Assembly (NCBI GenBank): GCA_964637695.1
Contig: CAZWVF010000001.1
Location: 42,453 to 106,452, forward strand
Length of the DNA: 64,000 bases
Source of the DNA: JAGLTZ01 sp964637695
GTDB lineage: Bacteria; Blakebacterota; Blakebacteria; Blakebacterales; Blakebacteraceae
Direction of reading: 5' to 3'
In this document: in pieces, positions 55,706 to 64,000 of the stretch
Layout: each line of letters begins with the position of its first letter
Numbering within the stretch: the first letter of the stretch is position 1
Translations under genes and position numbers: made by a program
The notes under the pieces: generated by a model
Database searches by the model: none
What the model saw: the letters and a program-made list of their open reading frames with translations, nothing else
Told to the model about the DNA's origin: nothing

Positions 55706-55846
55706 GTTTCCGTCCGGAAACGGCTCTTTTGCGCAATCTCGGCGTCAATCTGCCGGATTTCTTGTGCGACGTACGCATGTACGTCTCCGCGCAATCCGTT
55801 GATTTCCTTGACCATGCGTAAAATTACTCGTTTCCATACTGGAAAC
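55706..55846. repeat. Long palindromic repeat, family B, copy 2 (141 bp)
   Basis: Each end is itself a small hairpin: GTTTCC-GTCC-GGAAAC (55706-55721) and GTTTCC-ATACT-GGAAAC (55830-55846). A perfect central hairpin, GACGTAC-GCAT-GTACGTC, lies at 55768-55785. The 80 or so bases around the centre align over most positions with the copy at 9351-9471. Its right end overlaps the only possible ATG for the following peptidase gene. Confidence 0.85.
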
Positions 55847-57430
55847 TTCGCCAGTGCCCATCCGGAGATTGCTCGCCGGCAACAGCCGGACTCGCGGTCC
55901 AAAGAACGGACTCCGGATGGACACTACATAACAGATCGGGCTGACTGCAGGTTCATCCGGAGAGTCGGCTTCCTGCTGGCTTTTCTACTCCCGGTCCTGC
56001 TGTTCCTGAGTGCGACCATTGTCAATGCACAGATTTCGAAAACAGAGTATGCCTCCAGGCGGGCTGGATTGCGCTCGATCCTGGGCGACGGTATCTACCT
56101 GTTCAAAGCCGAGCTGGATCCCACAGGCCGCCAGGACCCGAACTTCAACTACCTGACAGGCATAGGTGAATCGAATGCGATCCTGCTGATGGTTCAGAAC
56201 AGGGGTACTGTTACTGAATATCTGTTCATGAAGAGGCCCGATCCGGCCCGGGCCAGCTGGGATGCGGCCGGTATCGGAGAGGAGGGGGCGAGGGCGCTGA
56301 CCGGGATGGAGGTGAAATCTCTCCAGGAGTTCGAGACAGTCCTGATGGAGACGCTCAGGCGTGCTCCTTCAACGATAATATCAACTGCAGATCCGATTGA
56401 TGACGAGGAGATAAGCGGGATTATAAAGCAGATGACCAGCTTCCCACGACGACCACTCCCAGGGGGATCAACTGAAATTGGACTGCGCTTTGTGAATGCA
56501 GATCGAATATTGAGTGAAATGCGGGGTGTGAAATCCGCCGCCGAGATCGATCTGCTGGAGGTGGCTGGAAATATCACAAGGCTCGCGCATATCGAGGCGA
56601 TGAAAGTCACAGAGCCCGGGATGAATGAATTCGAAGTTCAGGCAGCCGTCGAGTACACCTTCCAGCGATACGGAGCTGCCAGAAACGGCTTCCCAAGCAT
56701 TATAGGTTCCGGTCCAAACAGCCAGATTCTCCACTACGATGCCAACACCCGCTTCATGGAAGTCGGCGATATCGCGGTGATGGATATCGGAGCGGAATAC
56801 TTCGGGTACACTGTCGACGTGACACGTACCATTCCGATCAGCGGACGATACACCGATGAGCAGAGGGAAATATATGAGATCGTGCTTGCGGCCCACGAAG
56901 CGGCCAGGGAGCTGGCCGAGGTTGAGGGCACACCATATTCAGATCTCTCTGTGGCGGCAGAACGGTTACTTGCGGAAGGTCTGGCCAGGCTGGGATTGAT
57001 CGAATCAGCACAGGCCGGAATGCCGAACGGGCGCGGCAGTCAGATGAGACTCTACTACTTCCACGGGCTGGGACACGGTATCGGTCTGGTCGTCCACGAC
57101 TCGATGCCGCGCAATATCGGTCCCGGCTCATGCTTCACGATAGAACCGGGCATATATGTCCGTCCGAATGTTCTGGATATGCTGGGAGAGGGTGCAGATG
57201 CCGATGCGCTGCGGGCGAAGCTCGAACCTGCGGTGCGCAGATATCAGAACATAGGAGTCCGCATTGAAGACTCATATGTATTCACCGATGAGGGCCTGAT
57301 ATGTTTGAGCGAGGGCATTCCTAGAACCGTAGAGGAAGTCGAGAACATGATGGCTCAGCGGAGTGACCTGAATCGCAACAGGGATGCAGATCTGGTAAAC
57401 AGGTACAGGGTATTCATCCCACCGGAGTAA
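55814..57430 (+). CDS. Secreted M24 metallopeptidase (Xaa-Pro aminopeptidase-like)
   Basis: Aminopeptidase P-type enzyme of about 538 residues, exported. The pita-bread metal site is complete: DIGAEYFGYTVDVTRT (two Asp), FHGLGHGIGLVVHD (His), FTIEPGIYV (Glu) and GVRIEDSYVFTD (Glu). A signal peptide (IRRVGFLLAFLLPVLLFLSATIVNAQ) ends at about residue 73 from the ATG at 55814. No ATG, GTG or TTG in frame lies between that ATG, which is inside the repeat, and the signal peptide, so the true start is uncertain and the repeat may have displaced it. Confidence 0.85.
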   Translation: MRKITRFHTGNFASAHPEIARRQQPDSRSKERTPDGHYITDRADCRFIRRVGFLLAFLLPVLLFLSATIVNAQISKTEYASRRAGLRSILGDGIYLFKAELDPTGRQDPNFNYLTGIGESNAILLMVQNRGTVTEYLFMKRPDPARASWDAAGIGEEGARALTGMEVKSLQEFETVLMETLRRAPSTIISTADPIDDEEISGIIKQMTSFPRRPLPGGSTEIGLRFVNADRILSEMRGVKSAAEIDLLEVAGNITRLAHIEAMKVTEPGMNEFEVQAAVEYTFQRYGAARNGFPSIIGSGPNSQILHYDANTRFMEVGDIAVMDIGAEYFGYTVDVTRTIPISGRYTDEQREIYEIVLAAHEAARELAEVEGTPYSDLSVAAERLLAEGLARLGLIESAQAGMPNGRGSQMRLYYFHGLGHGIGLVVHDSMPRNIGPGSCFTIEPGIYVRPNVLDMLGEGADADALRAKLEPAVRRYQNIGVRIEDSYVFTDEGLICLSEGIPRTVEEVENMMAQRSDLNRNRDADLVNRYRVFIPPE

Positions 57431-57448
57431 TCGTCTGTGAGGGTTTCG

Positions 57449-60400
57449 ATGCTGCCCGACAGAAGCGAGACCGCAAAACCTCTGATCATGGCCGGGGCCC
57501 TTGTGCTGCTCTGGGCAGCACTCACACTGGCAGGGCCGTTCTTCCATGGTGAGGGCGGGTTTCGCTCACCTGAAGAGACCGGGTCCGACAGCGACGCATT
57601 GGCCTCTCTACATTTTCTTCATGCCCAACGGGCATATCCTGCCGATGATATTCCACCGCGTCAATACATGGATGAGTACGAGAGGGTTGAACCTCAAGTC
57701 AGAGCAGCAAGAACGAGGAGCGGGAAAGTTACAGCCGGCGGCTACACAGAACCGGCTGACTGGCGGGCGCTGGGTCCCAAGAACCTGGGAGGCCGTACAA
57801 TCGCCCTCGCAATAAATCCGCTCGATCCCGACGTCATGTATGCCGGCTCGGCAAGCGGTGGGGTGTGGCGGACCGATAGCGGCGGCAGAGGTGTTTATGC
57901 ATGGCACCGACTCGATACCGGCTTTCCGGTTCTGGGTGTCAATGCCATAGCCATCGATCCCTCTGACACTTCTACGGTCTATATCGGTACCGGCGAAGTA
58001 TACGACAAAGACTCTTCGATCGGAGGACTCTATATAAGGATCACAAGGGGAAGCTACGGGATAGGACTGCTGAAGAGCAGTGATGGCGGCGCCACCTGGA
58101 GCAGGAGTCTGGACTGGTCATACGATCAGCGCCGGGGAGTTCTGGCGATCGACATCGATCCCACCGATCCACAGACTGTATTTGCAGGAACATCGGAGGG
58201 CATATACAGAAGTATCGACAGGGGAGGCACCTGGACCAGGGTTCTGGATGTTCCCATGGTGGTTGATATCGCGATAAATCCGTCGAACTCAGACACCATC
58301 TTCGCCTCCTGCGGCAATCTGGGGATCCCTTCTGATGCGGGTGTTTACAGATCGGTGGATGGCGGAAATAACTGGGTTGAGCTGGGTGGGGGCCTGCCCG
58401 CAGACTGGAGCGGTAAAACCATGCTCGACATCTATGACGCAGCTCCAAATGTGGTATATGCAGATGTGGCCGACATGTTCGATGGCGTCGGTCTCTACAG
58501 AAGCCTCGATTCGGGTGAGACGTGGGAACACCTGTCCAGGAATTACCCTGATTACTTTCTCATCGCTGATTATCAGGGGTGGTTCTCGCATTATATTGTC
58601 GTGAATCCGGTTGATTCGAGCCAGGTAATAGCAGCGGGCGTTCAATTCTACAGGTCCACCGATGGGGGCAGGACCTTTCAGAGAACTTCTACCGGCGGCA
58701 GGTACTGGGGAATAGTGCCTGTTGGAGGTCCTGAAGGTGGTTCGGAATACATCCATGTCGACCACCATGCTTTTGCGCGTCATCCGACAGATCCCAATAC
58801 AGTGATACTGGGTAACGATGGCGGGGTGTGGGAGACCAATGACTTCGGTGATACTTTTGCGTCCCGCAACGGATACTACCAGACCGCCCAGTTCTATGGA
58901 GGATTCACATCCTCTCCTCTCGATTCGAATCTGGCTATGGGAGGACTTCAGGATAACGGGACCATTATCTACAGGGGCTGGCTCGCCTGGGACAAGACAC
59001 TCGGAGGAGACGGCGGGATGACCGGCATGCGTCCGAGCCTGCCCAACGTGTTGATGGCATCCACCCAATATTGCCGGCTCTACATATCGACAAATAACGG
59101 AGATAACTGGTTCCGCACGAACAGAGAGATGGAGGATGGATCAGATGTTGTTTTTATAGCTCCATTTGCACAGGCACCCTCCGACAGATCGATCAGCTAT
59201 GCCGGCCGGACGAGAGTGTGGAGGAGCAATGACTTTATCCAGAGCTGGTTCGTAGCGGGAGGAGCACCTCCCCTGGATGGCAATCCGGTTCTCTCGATTG
59301 CGATAAATCCATACGATCCTGAAGTCGTATGGGCAGCCACTGTTCCGGCGGCCGTCCGTTCCGGGGTGTTCCGCACGACCGATGGCGGTGGCGGATGGAG
59401 CAACGTTACCGGAGATCTTCCAGACAGGTATCCGGTGGACATCATATCGGGTGAATACGGCAGGGAGACCGCGTATGTAGTATTCAGCGGATTTGGAACC
59501 TCTCACCTGTTTAAAACTGAGGATGGAGGAATCACCTGGACCGATATCGACCGGGGTAATCTGCCCGATATACCGACATCCGCTTTTGCCATAGATCCAT
59601 TCAACAGAGAATACCTGTATCTGGGCAACGATTTCGGTGTCTGGTTCTCACCCGATGACGGCCAGACATGGGAACCTTTCACGAACGGCCTGCCTCAAGC
59701 CACTCTTGTCATGGATCTCAGCATTTCCAGAGCCAACGGCACCATCAGGGCTGCCGCTCACGGACTCGGGGCCTGGGAGAGGCAGCTTGTCAGTGTAGCC
59801 TCGGCCGCCGGGGACACCATCCCTCCTTCATTTGATATCGGTATCCTCCGGAATCCCGTTGTGAAGGATCATATAGATCTTTATGCCATTCCCTCAGAGC
59901 CTCTTCCGACCAGGCCCGGTATTGCTGTAGATGGAGTTGAGGTGCCGGTGAGCACCATCAACACTACAGAGGGAAACCTCTATGCAGGTGATTACCTTCT
60001 GAGCGGATCGGGTGATTACACGATCACGGTTTACGGGTGCGATCTTGCCGGCAATGACACTCTTCAAACCAGAGAATTCGCGGCACTTCAGGTAAGAGCA
60101 TCTGATGGCGGAAGCCTCTCTGCAGCAGGAGGGATGCTGCGCGCAGATTTTCCGCCGCGCACCTTCACAGAAGATGAGTACGTGATCGCATACCTGATCG
60201 AAAAGGACTTTCAGCCGGGATCTGCGGTTCTGTCCGGTGTCGAGCTGCTTGCCGGTCAGATGAGGCTCAACCGGCGCGCTACCCTGACTCTCGGCTTCGA
60301 GCCGCATAATCTCGCCGGAGCCGATCCGACCCGTTTGAGAATCTACCGCCGGGACGGGGCTGACTGGGTACGGCTTGACAGCTATGTGGACATGGAAAAT

Positions 60401-60757
60401 CGAACCGTCGAAGCTTCGATCACTCAACTGGGGGAATACCAGTTGAGGCTGGATGAGTCTGCGGATACGGGAGGTGCCACCGGTAATGAGCTGCAGCAGA
60501 ATTACCCGAATCCGTTCAACAGCTCGACATCGATACGGTACTCCGTTTCCAGGTCGGCTCATGCTGAACTTTACATAGTAAACGTCAGAGGACAGAGAGT
60601 CCGTACACTGGTCAACAGCACTATCCCACCCGGCTCTCATGTTGTAAGTTGGGATGGCAGATCCGATTCGGGTGTGAAGGCTGCTTCAGGTGTCTACCTG
60701 GTCGTCCTCAACATCGACGGGAAAGTCTACACACGGAAGGCATTGCTCCTGCAATAG
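57449..60757 (+). CDS. Giant secreted sortilin/BNR-type beta-propeller with C-terminal sorting domain
   Basis: Exported protein of 1102 residues. A signal/anchor segment lies at about 12-32. Two large BNR/VPS10-type propellers follow (repeated S-x-D-G-G-x-T-W, e.g. KSSDGGATWSRSLDWS and SLDSGETWEHLSRN). A region of about 220 residues after the propellers (about 800-1015) holds strands like a ZU5-type module (LQVRASDGGSLSAAGGMLR). It ends in a PNPFNSSTSIRYSV FlgD-like / type IX-like sorting domain. GAGGG precedes the ATG at 57449; a GTG at 57437 is possible. It and the next gene are tandem paralogues. Confidence 0.88.
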   Translation: MLPDRSETAKPLIMAGALVLLWAALTLAGPFFHGEGGFRSPEETGSDSDALASLHFLHAQRAYPADDIPPRQYMDEYERVEPQVRAARTRSGKVTAGGYTEPADWRALGPKNLGGRTIALAINPLDPDVMYAGSASGGVWRTDSGGRGVYAWHRLDTGFPVLGVNAIAIDPSDTSTVYIGTGEVYDKDSSIGGLYIRITRGSYGIGLLKSSDGGATWSRSLDWSYDQRRGVLAIDIDPTDPQTVFAGTSEGIYRSIDRGGTWTRVLDVPMVVDIAINPSNSDTIFASCGNLGIPSDAGVYRSVDGGNNWVELGGGLPADWSGKTMLDIYDAAPNVVYADVADMFDGVGLYRSLDSGETWEHLSRNYPDYFLIADYQGWFSHYIVVNPVDSSQVIAAGVQFYRSTDGGRTFQRTSTGGRYWGIVPVGGPEGGSEYIHVDHHAFARHPTDPNTVILGNDGGVWETNDFGDTFASRNGYYQTAQFYGGFTSSPLDSNLAMGGLQDNGTIIYRGWLAWDKTLGGDGGMTGMRPSLPNVLMASTQYCRLYISTNNGDNWFRTNREMEDGSDVVFIAPFAQAPSDRSISYAGRTRVWRSNDFIQSWFVAGGAPPLDGNPVLSIAINPYDPEVVWAATVPAAVRSGVFRTTDGGGGWSNVTGDLPDRYPVDIISGEYGRETAYVVFSGFGTSHLFKTEDGGITWTDIDRGNLPDIPTSAFAIDPFNREYLYLGNDFGVWFSPDDGQTWEPFTNGLPQATLVMDLSISRANGTIRAAAHGLGAWERQLVSVASAAGDTIPPSFDIGILRNPVVKDHIDLYAIPSEPLPTRPGIAVDGVEVPVSTINTTEGNLYAGDYLLSGSGDYTITVYGCDLAGNDTLQTREFAALQVRASDGGSLSAAGGMLRADFPPRTFTEDEYVIAYLIEKDFQPGSAVLSGVELLAGQMRLNRRATLTLGFEPHNLAGADPTRLRIYRRDGADWVRLDSYVDMENRTVEASITQLGEYQLRLDESADTGGATGNELQQNYPNPFNSSTSIRYSVSRSAHAELYIVNVRGQRVRTLVNSTIPPGSHVVSWDGRSDSGVKAASGVYLVVLNIDGKVYTRKALLLQ

Positions 60758-60767
60758 GGACCGGGCC

Positions 60768-63419
60768 ATGAAGAGCCAGTACAGGAAGAATAGTGTTCCG
60801 GCTGCAGCGGCAGCCCTGAGCATCCTGGCAATCGTTATGATTGCGGCCGGTCCTCACTTCAGGGATACAGATAATGATCCCGGAACTGATCGCCCGGATG
60901 TTCCGCGGAGCGATGCAATGGCTTCGCTTCAGTTCCTGAATCAGCAGCGTGTATATCCGGGCCAGTACCTTCCCGACCGCAAATATACCGATGCTTTCGA
61001 GCAGGTGGAGCAGCAGCTCCGGCTTCTCCGGCTGAGGAGGGGGCCCGGTGCCGCCTACAAGGAACCTGGTCCGTGGATCGCTATTGGACCGAAGAATGTC
61101 GGAGGCCGCACCATCGCGCTTGCGATAAATCCGCTCGACCCGACGATACTGCTGGCGGGATCTGCAAGCGGCGGATTGTGGAGATCAGATACTGGCGGTG
61201 TCGGAGCAACCGCCTGGCATTATATCGAGACCGGTTTCCCTGTGCTGGGAGTTGGCGCCATTGCGATCGATCCCTCAGATACGGCGACCGTCTACATCGG
61301 CACAGGTGAGGTATACAGCAAGGATTCCTCTATCGGCGGGCTATACATCAGAACCACCCGGGGCAGCTACGGCATAGGCATTTTGAAAAGTAGTGATGGA
61401 GGTGCAACCTGGACCAAGAGCCTCGACTGGTCATACAACCAGCGCCGTGGTGTCCAGGCCATCGAGATCGATCCCACCGACCCGCAGACCGTATTCGCCG
61501 GTACATCTGAGGGTGTTTATCGAAGTGAGGATCGCGGTGCGACCTGGACCCGTGTTCTGGGTGTACCGATGGTCGTGGATATCGCAATCAATCCCGTGAA
61601 TGGAGACACCCTGTTCGCCTCGTGCGGCAACCTGTCGATACCCGCCAACGCCGGTATATACAGGTCGGTGGATGGAGGAGACACGTGGAACGAGCTGGGA
61701 GGGGGATTGCCCGTCACCTGGACCGGCAAAACCCTGCTCGACATTTTTCAGGCATCACCGAATGTCATCTATGCGGATGTAGCGAATGCACTCAGCAATA
61801 TTGATCGGAGCGGGGTGGACCTGTACCGCAGTCTCGATTCGGGAGATACCTGGGAGATCATTTCATCCGGTTATTCCAGATACTGGAATATTGCCAGGTA
61901 TCAGGGCTGGTTTTCACATTTCGTTGTCGTCAATCAGGTCGACTCTACCCAGGTTCTGGTCAGCGGGGTCGATACATACAAATCGATAGACGGAGGCAGA
62001 ACATTTGACAGGAAATCGTACTGGAACGCCTGGAGCCAGGGGATGAATCCAATAGGAGGACCTGAAGGTCCCCCCTGGTATTCACACGCAGATCACCATG
62101 CATTCGTCCGGCATCCGACCGATCCGAACAGGGTATATCTGGCCACCGACGGCGGCATTTTCGAAACACGTGATTTCGGTGAGACATTTGCAGGACGCAA
62201 TGGAGGTTATCAGACAACTCAGTTCTATGCCGGTTTCTCCTCATCGGTGTTCGACGCAGACCTGGCCGTCGGCGGACTGCAGGATAATTCCACGGTTATA
62301 TACCGGGGAGGCCCTGCCTGGCAGATGACTCTGGGAGGGGATGGGGGGATGACCGGCTTTTCCATTACGAATCCCGACCTGCTGATAGCTTCCACTCAGT
62401 ACGGACGTCTCTACAGGACTGAAGATGGCGGCATGAACTGGTACAGGCTCAACGGTGAAATGACATCCTCAGGAGAGGATGTGGTTTTCGTAGCCCCGTT
62501 TGCCCAGGCGCCTTCCGACCGGTCGATTGCCTATGCAGGACGGACCAGGGTGTGGCGCAGCGATCGTTACATTGAGAACTGGACGGTACCAGGTTCGGCT
62601 CCGCCCCTGGACGGCAATCCGATACTTTCGATTTCAGTTTACCCGGGAGATCTGAATTACCTGTGGGCCGCCACGGTACCTGCGTCCAGACATGCAGGAG
62701 TGTTCAGATCCACCGATGGCGGCAGGTCGTGGCAGCGGAAAACACAAAACCTGCCCGATCGATATCCGGTGGATATCGTGGCGGCCCCCGGGGATCCCGA
62801 TAAGGCCTACGTCGTTTTCTCCGGCTTTGGAACATCTCACTTATATCGAACAACTGACGGTGGTTTGTCGTGGGATGCAATCGACGACGGCCTGCCCGAT
62901 ATTCCCACTTCAGCGCTCGCCATCGATGCCTTCAACCAGGATTATCTCTATCTGGGCAACGACTACGGTGTCTGGTTCTCACCCGATGATGGTGAGAGCT
63001 GGGAACCCTTTAAAACAGGGATGCCGACAGCAGCTCTCGTGATGGATCTGAGCGTATCTGTCGAGAATGCATCCATCAGAGCCGTTACCCATGGTCTGGG
63101 AGTATGGGAAAGAACACTTGTAAGTGCGGTAACCGCGCTCTCAGAGGAGGAGGAAGCCGGAGTCAGGCTCTTTCAGAACATGCCCAACCCGTTCAATGCG
63201 GAAACTCTCATAGCATACGACCTGCCGGCAGAGATGAGGGTGCAGATAGATCTTTTCAATACCCGCGGGCAGATGGTCAGGAAATTGCGCAATGAGATAC
63301 AGGAAGGGGGCCGGCATTTCCTGACCTTTCGGGCCAGAGATCTTCCCACAGGGATATATATCTATAGACTGATCGCCGGAGGAGAGGTAATAACTAAGAA
63401 ATTGATGATAATCAAATGA
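60768..63419 (+). CDS. Secreted sortilin/BNR-type beta-propeller, paralogue of the preceding gene
   Basis: Protein of 883 residues, closely related to its upstream neighbour along the whole propeller region (GPKNVGGRTIALAINPLD, GTGEVYSKDSSIGGLYIRTT, PFAQAPSDRSIAYAGRTR). It lacks the 220-residue middle module but keeps a PNPFNAETLIAYDL-type C-terminal domain. A signal segment lies at about 11-30. The ATG at 60768 is chosen because it opens the signal peptide; the frame upstream runs back through the previous gene. Start is 10 bp after the first paralogue's stop, so the two are co-transcribed. Confidence 0.9.
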   Translation: MKSQYRKNSVPAAAAALSILAIVMIAAGPHFRDTDNDPGTDRPDVPRSDAMASLQFLNQQRVYPGQYLPDRKYTDAFEQVEQQLRLLRLRRGPGAAYKEPGPWIAIGPKNVGGRTIALAINPLDPTILLAGSASGGLWRSDTGGVGATAWHYIETGFPVLGVGAIAIDPSDTATVYIGTGEVYSKDSSIGGLYIRTTRGSYGIGILKSSDGGATWTKSLDWSYNQRRGVQAIEIDPTDPQTVFAGTSEGVYRSEDRGATWTRVLGVPMVVDIAINPVNGDTLFASCGNLSIPANAGIYRSVDGGDTWNELGGGLPVTWTGKTLLDIFQASPNVIYADVANALSNIDRSGVDLYRSLDSGDTWEIISSGYSRYWNIARYQGWFSHFVVVNQVDSTQVLVSGVDTYKSIDGGRTFDRKSYWNAWSQGMNPIGGPEGPPWYSHADHHAFVRHPTDPNRVYLATDGGIFETRDFGETFAGRNGGYQTTQFYAGFSSSVFDADLAVGGLQDNSTVIYRGGPAWQMTLGGDGGMTGFSITNPDLLIASTQYGRLYRTEDGGMNWYRLNGEMTSSGEDVVFVAPFAQAPSDRSIAYAGRTRVWRSDRYIENWTVPGSAPPLDGNPILSISVYPGDLNYLWAATVPASRHAGVFRSTDGGRSWQRKTQNLPDRYPVDIVAAPGDPDKAYVVFSGFGTSHLYRTTDGGLSWDAIDDGLPDIPTSALAIDAFNQDYLYLGNDYGVWFSPDDGESWEPFKTGMPTAALVMDLSVSVENASIRAVTHGLGVWERTLVSAVTALSEEEEAGVRLFQNMPNPFNAETLIAYDLPAEMRVQIDLFNTRGQMVRKLRNEIQEGGRHFLTFRARDLPTGIYIYRLIAGGEVITKKLMIIK

Positions 63420-63486
63420 CCGAAACCGGCTCCGGAACAATACGTAGAGATATATAAAGAAACTTCGCCAACATCCGGAGATTCAT

Positions 63487-64000
63487 TTGTCCTCACTCCT
63501 GCTCGATATACGTTTTGCCTTCCGCATGCTGGCCAAGAGCCCTGTTTTCACAATTGCAGCGGTGATATGCCTCGGACTTGGCATAGGAGCGAATGCATCC
63601 ATTTTGCCCTTTCTCAACGGGATAGTCTTGAATCCCCTGCCATTTGAAGATCCCGATGAACTGGTCTATATGTACGAGTCCGCGCCCGAACGCGGTTACA
63701 CCCGGATATCGGTTGCATATCCCGATTTCGTGGACTGGCGGGAACAGAACAGGGTTTTTTCCGGAATTGCCGCATTCTCCTGGGACTCGCGCACCCTGAT
63801 AAACCAGGGGGATCCTGTAAGGCTGGATGGAGTGGAAATCACGTACGATCTCCCCGCGATTCTGGGGAAGGAACCGATTCTGGGCAGGGGATTCGGTCCC
63901 GACAACATGCTTACCGTGTATGTCGAAGAAGATTTTGAAGAGGATCAGAGAGTCAGTCTCTTCTACAGGGAACTGCAGGAACGAATAAATGCCCTGCCCG
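63487..64000 (+). CDS. ADOP-type ABC permease, 5' part, with apparent in-frame internal deletion
   Basis: Runs off the window. TTG at 63487 has GGAG at good spacing. The first 30 residues (DIRFAFRMLAKSPVFTIAAV, CLGLGIGANASI) are the first helix of the Acidobacterial-duplicated-orphan-permease family, and residues up to about 135 match the first periplasmic domain (ILGRGF). There the sequence switches to FGPDNMLTVYVEEDFEED and LFYRELQERINALP, which belongs to the second periplasmic domain. The first FtsX helix bundle is therefore absent. It is probably a reduced or broken permease; the 3' end is outside the window. Confidence 0.65.
   Translation, partial: MSSLLLDIRFAFRMLAKSPVFTIAAVICLGLGIGANASILPFLNGIVLNPLPFEDPDELVYMYESAPERGYTRISVAYPDFVDWREQNRVFSGIAAFSWDSRTLINQGDPVRLDGVEITYDLPAILGKEPILGRGFGPDNMLTVYVEEDFEEDQRVSLFYRELQERINALP

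Noticed and set aside
55637..55813. Extended N-terminus of the M24 peptidase from 55637
   Set aside because: That part overlaps the ligase gene's end and then runs through the palindromic repeat; its residues do not resemble a protein N-terminus.

Overview
The window is a 64 kb piece of a bacterial chromosome on a scaffold: there is a 100-N gap at 32081-32180. The organism is most likely an uncultured member of the Fibrobacteres-Chlorobi-Bacteroidetes (FCB) superphylum or a neighbouring candidate phylum. Evidence is two secreted beta-propeller proteins, one ending in a Pro-Asn-Pro-Phe-Asn type C-terminal sorting/FlgD-like domain and the other in a similar one, many '6-bladed beta-propeller' lipoproteins, a SecA with an enlarged insertion, a CarD-type regulator and a duplicated GT9 gene. 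The exact phylum cannot be fixed from sequence reading alone.

Layout. 0-2.2 kb: ExbB-ExbD-ExbD-TonB energy-transduction operon closed by a terminator. 2.3-9.3 kb: a Yip1-domain membrane protein and a TolC / HlyD-type adaptor / ABC ATPase / two MacB-type permeases export operon. 9.5-14.3 kb: the riboflavin operon ribD-ribE-ribBA-ribH, followed by nusB and a phosphoesterase, mostly with 4-base overlaps. 14.3-19.6 kb: secA, a GT9-like half-gene with a full GT9 glycosyltransferase, and a CarD-family regulator with its own good promoter.

19.6-33.5 kb is the accessory region: lipoproteins on both strands, mostly six-bladed beta-propellers carrying a GxGPGEF motif. They are interleaved with decayed gene ends, a propeller/PD40 chimera, an inverted gene fragment and a HicAB toxin-antitoxin pair next to the assembly gap. 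33.8-37.6 kb carries a broken VOC gene, a PPC/DUF296 protein, plsC, mazG, a secreted alpha/beta hydrolase and a GDCCVxC zinc-ribbon protein. From 37.8 kb the core resumes: tRNA-Val(GAC), thrS-infC-rpmI-rplT, an attenuator-like hairpin, pheST, a coiled-coil protein, zapA, a YmdB-type phosphoesterase, folD, xseA-xseB, ispA, dxs, nadK and a TPR protein. The right end has a small membrane protein, a fatty-acyl-CoA ligase, a secreted M24 peptidase, two tandem giant secreted propellers, and the start of an ADOP-type permease that appears to have lost its middle in frame.

The most unusual features are (i) several families of long imperfect palindromes (about 60-185 bp) placed in gaps between core genes and absent from the lipoprotein region, and (ii) the lipoprotein region itself, which looks like a recombining array of propeller paralogues with orphan tails, chimeras and inversions. 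I did not find a CRISPR array, an intact transposase, a prophage or a recognisable defence island.
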